Source: Holosporaceae bacterium (GTDB lineage: Bacteria > Pseudomonadota > Alphaproteobacteria > UBA3830). From it: DNA of 21,146 nt. The stretch is taken from the NCBI GenBank assembly GCA_031258475.1, contig JAIRMS010000087.1, positions 1-21,146 on the forward strand, read 5' to 3'. The notes beneath the pieces are model-generated. The model saw nothing but the letters and a program-made list of their open reading frames with translations, did no database searches and was not told the DNA's origin. Below are positions 15,883 to 21,146 of this stretch, piece by piece; position 1 is the stretch's first letter, and each line of letters begins with the position of its first letter. Made by a program: the position numbers and the translations under genes.

Positions 15883-16919
15883 TGAATAAGTTTTTTTGTG
15901 TTTTTTTGTTATCTTTGATGTTTTCCGATGTCTTTGCGCTAGACGCAAGTAGTTCGATGAGTCAACCAGCTCAAATGAGGGAATTGTGTAAGAAGATTCA
16001 GGAACTTGAAAAAAAAATCACCAAATTATCCGCTGAAACGGAGCTGCTCAGCCAAAAAGAGAAAACCTTTGCTCCATTCATTCGAAATATTTATGAGATT
16101 ATCAGTAGATGCTTTACGCTTCTATTTGATATACAACGTTTTTCTGATCTATTGGTTTTGACGCAAACGGACGATAAAAACGATTTTGTAAAATGTTCGA
16201 TTATTATCAAAAACTTTTCGTCCTACTTCAAATCCGTCAATTCTCAGCTGGAAAAAACCGGCGCAGAAATATCGAAGTTGAAAAAAGACAAGAAAGCGAA
16301 AATGCAAAATTTAGAGACTTCGATGACCGAATATGAAAAATTATTAAAAGATATAGAAAATTTGGCGGAAGAGTTGGCGAAGACTCGCGTGGAAAATACA
16401 ATTCAGAACGACGTGGTTTATCATCTGGCGACGAAATCGGAGTCCCTGGAAGAACTGGACGCAGAGCTGGAAGCTGAAAACGCGATCGGAGTGTTAAAAA
16501 ATACAAAAGTGTCGACCGAATTAACACTAGCCTACCCTGTTGTTGGAAAAATCGTAACGGAATTTGGAGATAAAGGCGCAAATAACAAAATGATCTATCA
16601 CATCTCCTTTGAAACTTGTAGCGGCGCCCTGGTAACTTCTCCGGCCAATGGATTGATTGTATTTTCCGGAAAGTTTTTGAACTACGGAAATATGTTGATT
16701 ATTAGCAACGGCGAATATAGAGTGTTTTTGTACGGTATGGATGTCCTTTTCTCATCAACCGGAGACGTGGTCGAAATTGGAGATTATGTGGGAAGGATGC
16801 AAGAGAAAACCGTGGATGATCCTGTAATTAAAATGGAATTAAAGAAATCAGGCGAGCCCCTTGATCCTCGCCATTGGCTGCTGGAAACGATAGAAAAAAA
16901 GGGAAAAGAAAAACAATGA
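15882..16919 (+). CDS. EnvC-like murein hydrolase activator with degenerate LytM domain
   Basis: A 345-residue periplasmic protein. A signal peptide (~1-20, ending near FAL) is followed by a long coiled coil (~30-200, rich in Lys, Glu and Leu) and a C-terminal M23/LytM-like domain (~218-335) starting YPVVGKIVTEFG and ending PLDPRHWL. The HxH zinc motif expected in active M23 peptidases is absent: the region reads NGEYRVFLYGMD. As in EnvC and its alphaproteobacterial relatives, the domain would not cut peptidoglycan but would switch on amidases during cell division. Its place just before ctpA and the divergent deacetylase gene is the standard alphaproteobacterial order and supports the call. 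The ATG at 15882 shares one base with the ugd stop. Confidence 0.86.
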   Translation: MNKFFCVFLLSLMFSDVFALDASSSMSQPAQMRELCKKIQELEKKITKLSAETELLSQKEKTFAPFIRNIYEIISRCFTLLFDIQRFSDLLVLTQTDDKNDFVKCSIIIKNFSSYFKSVNSQLEKTGAEISKLKKDKKAKMQNLETSMTEYEKLLKDIENLAEELAKTRVENTIQNDVVYHLATKSESLEELDAELEAENAIGVLKNTKVSTELTLAYPVVGKIVTEFGDKGANNKMIYHISFETCSGALVTSPANGLIVFSGKFLNYGNMLIISNGEYRVFLYGMDVLFSSTGDVVEIGDYVGRMQEKTVDDPVIKMELKKSGEPLDPRHWLLETIEKKGKEKQ

Positions 16920-18379
16920 AAACTCTGTTACTTTGTGGCGTTTGTCTGTTTGGATTTTGCTCCTGCAGCATCTATGCCGGAAGCTCTTCTAAGGATGTTG
17001 TCCGGGATGAATCTGACATAAAAAAATTAGAAAAATCTTCCAACGAGCTGCTGAAAAGCAACAACGAAGAAAAGAAATGTTCTCTTATTATTCCGGAAAA
17101 TATCAAAAAAAACGTTCCGCAGGAAATGCAGTATTCGGTGTTTCTGCAGCTGATTTGTAATTTGATCAGCACGGAATACGTCAAGGGTTTATCCGAATGT
17201 GAAATAACTGAAAAAGCGATCGCCGGCATGTTGGCTTCTCTTGATCCTCACTCTTCTTATTTAAACGAGAAGGCGTTTGCGTCTTTGAAGAATCAGACGG
17301 AAGGAGAATTTGGTGGGCTCGGCATTGAAATAATGATAGACGAAGGATTTGTTCGCATTATTTCTCCGATCGACGATACTCCTGCTTACAAAGCCGGCAT
17401 AAAAAGCGGAGATCTCATCATATATGTGGACGATGAATGCATAAATGGAATAACAGCCGAGGAAGCTCTCGAAAAATTGAGAGGAAAGCCGAAAACAAAA
17501 GTAAAATTGAAAATAAAGCGTGGCGACAAGATCCCATTCGATTGCGAAATCGAGCGTGATATCATAAAAATCCAATCAGTAAAAGCGGAGATTTTGGATA
17601 ATATAGGTTATATCAGAATTTCCACTTTCGACAAAAATACCACCAAAGACATAAAGAAATTTCTCAAAGAAAATAAAAAGTTGCTTGGGTTAATTTTGGA
17701 CGTTAGAAATAATCCGGGCGGATTGCTGGACGAGGCGGTGGCTGCCACAAACATTTTCTTGAATGGGGGCAAAATAGTTTCGACTCGTGGACGCGTAGCG
17801 GAAAATTCCAAAGTGTTCTTTGCGGATTCTGGAGATTTAACCGACGGATTGCCATTGGTTGTGCTGATCAACAGTGGAACTGCATCCGCTCCGGAAATAT
17901 TGGCGGGAGCACTAAGAGATAACAAACGCGCCATAATCGTCGGCACAAGATCCTTCGGCAAGGGATCCGTTCAAAAAATAATGCCCCTGTCCGAAAAAAC
18001 CGCCATAAGATTAACCGTCGCAAAACACTACTCTCCAAGTGGAGAATGCATTCAGGCGAACGGAATAGTTCCGGATATCGAAGCCGACTACGCAATGATA
18101 AAAAAGCCGGAAAGCTTATTTTTAATTCGCGAGGAACTGTTTAACAACGCGCTGGATGCTGATAAAAAAGCGAAAAAGTTCGCCGAAGCTCAAAACAAAA
18201 AAGCCATAGACGAATTGGGAAAGAAAAAAGACAAGAAAAACGACGAAGAAGAAGATCAGGAACTTCTATATCGGAAATTATCGCTGGCAGAAAAAGCTGC
18301 AAAAGATTATCAATTAAGCAAAGCTTTTGATACAATCAGAGTCATTGAAAGATATAATAGGATCGGCAAAAAAAAGTAA
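16916..18379 (+). CDS. ctpA: Carboxy-terminal processing protease, S41 family
   Basis: An exported serine protease that trims C-termini of periplasmic proteins, often ones that control peptidoglycan hydrolases. 487 residues from the ATG at 16916, which overlaps the envC stop by ATGA and gives a proper signal peptide (MKTLLLCGVCLFGFCSC..YA); a longer frame from 16874 would bury it. Domains: an N-terminal helical region with LDPHSSYLN (~109-117); a PDZ domain (~132-203) with GGLGIEI; and the protease core with DVRNNPGGLLDEA (~262-274), catalytic Ser-324 in GTASAPEILAGAL and Lys-349 in TRSFGKGSVQ. The C-terminus (~420-487) is lysine- and glutamate-rich and longer than minimal homologues. Two cysteines near the signal end leave a lipoprotein form possible, but the lipobox is poor. 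Confidence 0.95.
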   Translation: MKTLLLCGVCLFGFCSCSIYAGSSSKDVVRDESDIKKLEKSSNELLKSNNEEKKCSLIIPENIKKNVPQEMQYSVFLQLICNLISTEYVKGLSECEITEKAIAGMLASLDPHSSYLNEKAFASLKNQTEGEFGGLGIEIMIDEGFVRIISPIDDTPAYKAGIKSGDLIIYVDDECINGITAEEALEKLRGKPKTKVKLKIKRGDKIPFDCEIERDIIKIQSVKAEILDNIGYIRISTFDKNTTKDIKKFLKENKKLLGLILDVRNNPGGLLDEAVAATNIFLNGGKIVSTRGRVAENSKVFFADSGDLTDGLPLVVLINSGTASAPEILAGALRDNKRAIIVGTRSFGKGSVQKIMPLSEKTAIRLTVAKHYSPSGECIQANGIVPDIEADYAMIKKPESLFLIREELFNNALDADKKAKKFAEAQNKKAIDELGKKKDKKNDEEEDQELLYRKLSLAEKAAKDYQLSKAFDTIRVIERYNRIGKKK

Positions 18380-19300
18380 ATGGAAAGAAAATTACTTTCA
18401 GCATGGTGTGTGTTTTTAGCGACGACGATTTTATTTGTCGCTGCGGTGGAGGTATATCATCGTTTCCAAAACGAACGTTCGTTAAACTATCAATATAGAA
18501 TCATAATAGATAAAAATTCTATTGTGGAAACGGAAGAAAAAACCTCCGATGACATTGTGAAAAAAGATGTGGATTCAGATTCCGAATTTTATGAATTAAC
18601 CAAGTACGGATATCTGCCGAAAATTTCCAAAAGCGGCACAGGCGTGCTCGACAAATATTCTGCTCGCTTGGAAATTGGCTCACAGAAAGAATTAAGACTT
18701 GCGGTTTTGATTGGTGAGGGTGAAAAAATAGACGACGCTCCGAATCTATGTAATCAGAAAGTTACTTTTATCGTTCCGCATTTCATCGATCATTTGGAAA
18801 ATGTGGTAAAAAGCATCCGGGAAAAAGGGCACGAGTTCCTATTGCAAATGCCGACTCAATCTTCTATTCCTCAAAACAAGAGAGAAACGGTTTCCCCATT
18901 TTTAGCTAATGCCTATTCCGGGGATACCCTGGAGAAGCTTTTCTATTTGCTTGGATCAACAAAATACACGCTGGGAATTGCAAATGTTTCCCAAACTCTG
19001 TTTACGAAATCCAAAAAAGATATGACAATAATCGGCGAGGCGCTCGCTAAAAGAGGTTTGGTTTTTTTTGATTTGGAAAAATCGAATGATCTAGCAAAAA
19101 GCGTCGCGGAAAAAAATAATTTGACCTATATAACGGCAGCAGCCATATTCGAGGGCAATGACTTTGATGTTTCAAAACTGAACAATGGAGATATTTTGGC
19201 GGTTCGTCTGGAGCATTTGGCTAGTTTGATAAAAATCCTTCCTCAAAATTGGCGATTAACGCCCATCAGCGCATCGGTGAAGAACACGACCGGTCGGTGA
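18380..19300 (+). CDS. Divergent polysaccharide deacetylase family protein
   Basis: 306 residues with one N-terminal membrane anchor (~9-26), a low-complexity linker (~45-90) and a divergent polysaccharide deacetylase domain (~103-295). Family features seen are the RLAVLI strand, KVTFIVPHF, GHEFLLQMP (~150-158, corresponding to GHEVLLQLPMEP in relatives) and the LGIANVSQTLFT stretch. The usual NPGP and PMEP segments are weakened (MPTQSS), so this copy is more diverged than most. The biochemical activity of the family is not well established. It starts directly on the base after the ctpA stop, in the conserved alphaproteobacterial envC-ctpA-deacetylase order, so a role in envelope or septal peptidoglycan is inferred. 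Confidence 0.83.
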   Translation: MERKLLSAWCVFLATTILFVAAVEVYHRFQNERSLNYQYRIIIDKNSIVETEEKTSDDIVKKDVDSDSEFYELTKYGYLPKISKSGTGVLDKYSARLEIGSQKELRLAVLIGEGEKIDDAPNLCNQKVTFIVPHFIDHLENVVKSIREKGHEFLLQMPTQSSIPQNKRETVSPFLANAYSGDTLEKLFYLLGSTKYTLGIANVSQTLFTKSKKDMTIIGEALAKRGLVFFDLEKSNDLAKSVAEKNNLTYITAAAIFEGNDFDVSKLNNGDILAVRLEHLASLIKILPQNWRLTPISASVKNTTGR

Positions 19301-19312
19301 GGGGTTTATAAC

Positions 19313-19675
19313 ATGATAAGACAGTTGAATATCAGCAATTACGAGACATGGATCATCCTTGGAAACGACGACGAAGAAAAAAACGCGAAACGCAGTGTTA
19401 TTATTGATATAAATATACGTTTTTCCCAGGAAAATAACGCATGTTGCAGCGACGATATCGATCAAACGGTTTGCTATTCGAAATTGATAAATTTCATTGA
19501 AAAAAAACTGCAAGGTGCAAATTTTAATTTGGTAGAAAAGGTCTCCAAATTTTTGTATGACGAAATTTCCGTATATCTGAATGACAAGTCAGTTTTGAAG
19601 CGTATCAAGGTGGTAAAGACCTCGCCTCCGATCAAAAATCTTTCGAGCGTGTCGTTCACCTGTTCTGACTGGTGA
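19313..19675 (+). CDS. folB: Dihydroneopterin aldolase
   Basis: Converts 7,8-dihydroneopterin to 6-hydroxymethyl-dihydropterin in folate synthesis. 120 residues, the family's normal length. Landmarks against E. coli FolB: Glu-22 in GNDDEEK, the DDIDQTVCYSKL segment (~47-58), Glu-75 in FNLVEKVS and the catalytic lysine in IKVVKTSPP (Lys-102, E. coli Lys-100). Conservation is low elsewhere but the order and spacing hold. The ATG at 19313 is preceded by GAGGGG at about eight bases. It is 12 bases after the deacetylase gene and four before folKP, so it is part of the same run and supplies the substrate for the next enzyme. Confidence 0.85.
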   Translation: MIRQLNISNYETWIILGNDDEEKNAKRSVIIDINIRFSQENNACCSDDIDQTVCYSKLINFIEKKLQGANFNLVEKVSKFLYDEISVYLNDKSVLKRIKVVKTSPPIKNLSSVSFTCSDW

Positions 19676-19679
19676 GAAT

Positions 19680-20876
19680 ATGATTTACCTTGCTATTGGT
19701 AGCAATCTGGGCAACAGATTTCAGAATCTCAGAACTGCGATATCAAAACTATCGGCATTTTTTAATTGTGAAAAATCGTCCATTGTCATGGAAACTTCTC
19801 CCATATTGCCTCCTAACGCGCCAAACGATTGGAATCTTCAGTATTTGAATATGATTATTGCGGGAAATTCTTCCTCGGGTCCTTTTGAACTTCTTGAACG
19901 CATAAAAAACGTCGAAAATGAAATGGGACGGAATCTGAACGCTCCCAGATGGTCCCCAAGGGTCATCGACATAGATATCATCAGTTATAACGATGAAACG
20001 TTTGATACGGAGCAGCTTTCCATTCCGCACAGAGAAATAAAAAATCGAGATTTCCTTCAATATCTTCTGACAAGCCTGGGATGCAAAATTCCAGAAAATA
20101 TGAGGATGGATATTAACAATTATCAAGCTTTGAATTATTCCGTGTTGGATCCAAAATTAGTTGGAATCGTAAACGTTACTCCGGATTCGTTCTCAGATGG
20201 AGGAAAATATTTTGATCCAGGCGCCGCAATTAATCATATAAATGAGTTATACGAATGCGGGGCCTGTGTCATAGAACTGGGAGCCCAATCGACGCGTCCA
20301 AATTATGTGGAAATTTCTCCAGCTGAAGAAATTGCCCGCCTCGATGAAATCCTTGAAAGAACTAAAAATATCGATTGTATCGGAGTGGATACCTATTTCG
20401 ACGACGTTGTGAGATATGTGATCAAAAAATACGACCTGAAATGGATAAACGATATAAGATCACAGCTGAGTGTTGGCACGATTAAATTAATCGCCGACTG
20501 CGGCGCGAAATTAATAGTCATGCTCCATGGAACAGATATATCATGGCTGAAAAATCAAGTTAATTATCTGCAAAATCTGGGAATAAAAAGAGAAAACATC
20601 GTGCTCGACCCGGGCGTCGGCTTTGCTAAAAGCAAACAGGAAAATATTGATATTATTAAAAATATCTCCAAAATTAGAGACATGGGATACGAAGTGATGC
20701 TTGCCCATTCTCGCAAATCGTTTATGTCGAATTTTTCAATTGCGACCGTAAAAAATCGAGACTTGGAAACTCTCGCCATCTCAGATTTCGCCGCCATGCA
20801 AAAAATCGACTACCTTCGCATTCATAACGTTCAGGATCATATGCGATTTTTCGTTGCCAGACGGCAGATAGGATAA
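19680..20876 (+). CDS. folKP: Bifunctional HPPK-DHPS (FolK-FolP fusion)
   Basis: 398 residues joining two successive folate enzymes. N-terminal HPPK (~1-140): AIGSNLGNR at ~5-13 and RWSPRVIDIDII (~90-101) with Asp-97 and Asp-99, the magnesium ligands. C-terminal DHPS (~157-390): VGIVNVTPDSFSDGG (161-175), GAQSTRPN (201-208, usually GGESTRPG), VDTY, MLHG, LDPGVGFAKS (309-318), AHSRKSF (342-348) and RIHNV (380-384). The usual pterin and sulfa-binding residues are present. There is no stop or frameshift between the domains. The fusion is known from Rickettsia, Chlamydia and plants, so it fits an intracellular bacterium. Last gene of the run, four bases after folB. Confidence 0.95.
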   Translation: MIYLAIGSNLGNRFQNLRTAISKLSAFFNCEKSSIVMETSPILPPNAPNDWNLQYLNMIIAGNSSSGPFELLERIKNVENEMGRNLNAPRWSPRVIDIDIISYNDETFDTEQLSIPHREIKNRDFLQYLLTSLGCKIPENMRMDINNYQALNYSVLDPKLVGIVNVTPDSFSDGGKYFDPGAAINHINELYECGACVIELGAQSTRPNYVEISPAEEIARLDEILERTKNIDCIGVDTYFDDVVRYVIKKYDLKWINDIRSQLSVGTIKLIADCGAKLIVMLHGTDISWLKNQVNYLQNLGIKRENIVLDPGVGFAKSKQENIDIIKNISKIRDMGYEVMLAHSRKSFMSNFSIATVKNRDLETLAISDFAAMQKIDYLRIHNVQDHMRFFVARRQIG

Positions 20877-20892
20877 GTTTTTCCAGCAGTGG

Positions 20893-20917
20893 ATTATACT
20901 TGAATCGCTTTGAAAGC
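20893..20917. repeat. Boundary motif copy C
   Basis: On the plus strand attatacttgaatcgcttt continues gaaagc; on the minus strand it reads CTTTCAAAGCGATTCAAG then TATAAT. It matches copies at 3114-3139 and 4653-4680 and begins 17 bases after the folKP stop. The core CGCTTTGAAAGCG is self-complementary, forming a five-base stem with a TGA loop, and could help end the operon transcript. Confidence 0.5.
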
Positions 20918-20971
20918 GCGATCCTTATTTTCTCTCAGTTACGCGCCTGCGGCGATCAAGCTAAATGCCGA

Positions 20972-21007
20972 CTATGCACTTTCAAAGTAGTCCATGCATA
21001 ACCTCCT
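20972..21007 (-). other. Seven-codon minus-strand ORF behind a very strong Shine-Dalgarno
   Basis: On the minus strand AAGGAGGT (AGGAGG at 21002-21007) is six bases ahead of ATG GAC TAC TTT GAA AGT GCA TAG (20995-20972), encoding MDYFESA. This is the best ribosome site in the window, yet it leads to a stop after seven codons. After the stop the same frame reads SAFSLIAAGA and stops again. It could be a leader peptide, or the broken start of a small membrane protein. The resemblance to the first residues of ATP synthase subunit c is only suggestive. Confidence 0.3.
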
Positions 21008-21042
21008 TTTTTAAATCAATTCAAAGATTAGCCCCTAACTCC

Positions 21043-21056
21043 GCATAAATTTATGC
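21043..21056. promoter_or_regulatory. Perfect 14-bp palindrome, possible operator
   Basis: GCATAAATTTATGC is fully self-complementary. It lies between the strong minus-strand ribosome site and the outward promoter, where a dimeric regulator could bind. No regulator gene is in view. Confidence 0.3.
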
Positions 21057-21107
21057 AGTCTATGGGAAAGAGCAGATAATTTTCGATGTTTCTTGATATA
21101 AGAGTAG

Positions 21108-21136
21108 TTGTGTTACATTTTAATAGGCGGTATAAT
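21108..21136 (+). promoter_or_regulatory. Putative promoter facing out of the window
   Basis: TTGTGT (21108-21113), 17 bases, and a consensus TATAAT (21131-21136) predict a start near 21143. The transcribed gene would be beyond the window edge. Confidence 0.5.
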
Positions 21137-21146
21137 TAGTAGGCAT

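Noticed and set aside
16874..16915. Longer ctpA start at 16874
   Set aside because: It would put 14 charged residues before the signal peptide and deepen the overlap with envC; the ATGA overlap at 16916 is the usual coupling.
20877..21146. Possible tRNA or small structured RNA at the window end
   Set aside because: No cloverleaf, TTC-loop or CCA-type ending could be found; only short palindromes.

Overview
This window looks like a piece of a reduced, host-associated alphaproteobacterial chromosome, probably Holosporales- or Rickettsiales-like. The taxon is an inference, with no 16S or marker search behind it. The evidence is: (i) the gene order envC-like / ctpA (S41 peptidase) / divergent polysaccharide deacetylase, which is typical of Alphaproteobacteria; (ii) an intergenic palindromic repeat of the 'cgtcattgcgagc...gcaatcca' type common in intracellular alphaproteobacteria; (iii) a moderately AT-rich sequence with tight gene packing but visible decay (a transposon-truncated transporter and degenerate enzymes); (iv) secreted proteins without recognisable families.

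Layout. 1-104: 3' end of an IS5-like transposase, which appears to have cut into an ABC permease (remnant ~101-304). It is followed by the cognate ATPase gene (301-1101), whose Walker A, signature and H-loop motifs are all altered. 1158-3038 (minus): threonyl-tRNA synthetase. 3148-4602 (minus): an unrecognised exported 484-aa protein with an HEAGH zinc-peptidase-like motif. 4653-4796: composite palindromic repeat. 4820-7500 (minus): a GHMP-family kinase of mevalonate/phosphomevalonate-kinase type, downstream of a degenerate CapD/WbpM-like membrane protein. 7587-8540 (plus): gpsA. 8647-10536 (plus): a multi-pass GT-C-like membrane protein with a TTG start. 10673-11239 (plus): a small unrecognised exported protein. 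11359-13514 (minus): mvaA-mvaS, the HMG-CoA reductase and synthase of the mevalonate pathway.

13692-20876 (plus) is a dense seven-gene run with overlapping or nearly touching genes: galU, ugd, envC-like, ctpA, divergent polysaccharide deacetylase, folB and a folK-folP fusion. A good sigma70-like promoter lies before galU. The run joins UDP-glucose to UDP-glucuronate synthesis, control of cell-wall splitting, and folate synthesis. Divergent promoters for the mva pair and the galU run share the 13515-13747 intergenic region.

20877-21146 is non-coding in appearance. It holds another copy of a recurring boundary motif, a very strong Shine-Dalgarno in front of a seven-codon minus-strand ORF, a 14-bp perfect palindrome and a promoter facing out of the window. 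No gene-free stretch exceeds 300 bases. I saw no tRNA, rRNA or CRISPR array.

Most noteworthy: an upper mevalonate pathway plus a GHMP kinase in an alphaproteobacterial setting; the exported HEAGH protein; a motif of the form CTTnCAAAGCRATTYA...TATAAT recurring at gene boundaries; and the decayed transporter beside the IS element.
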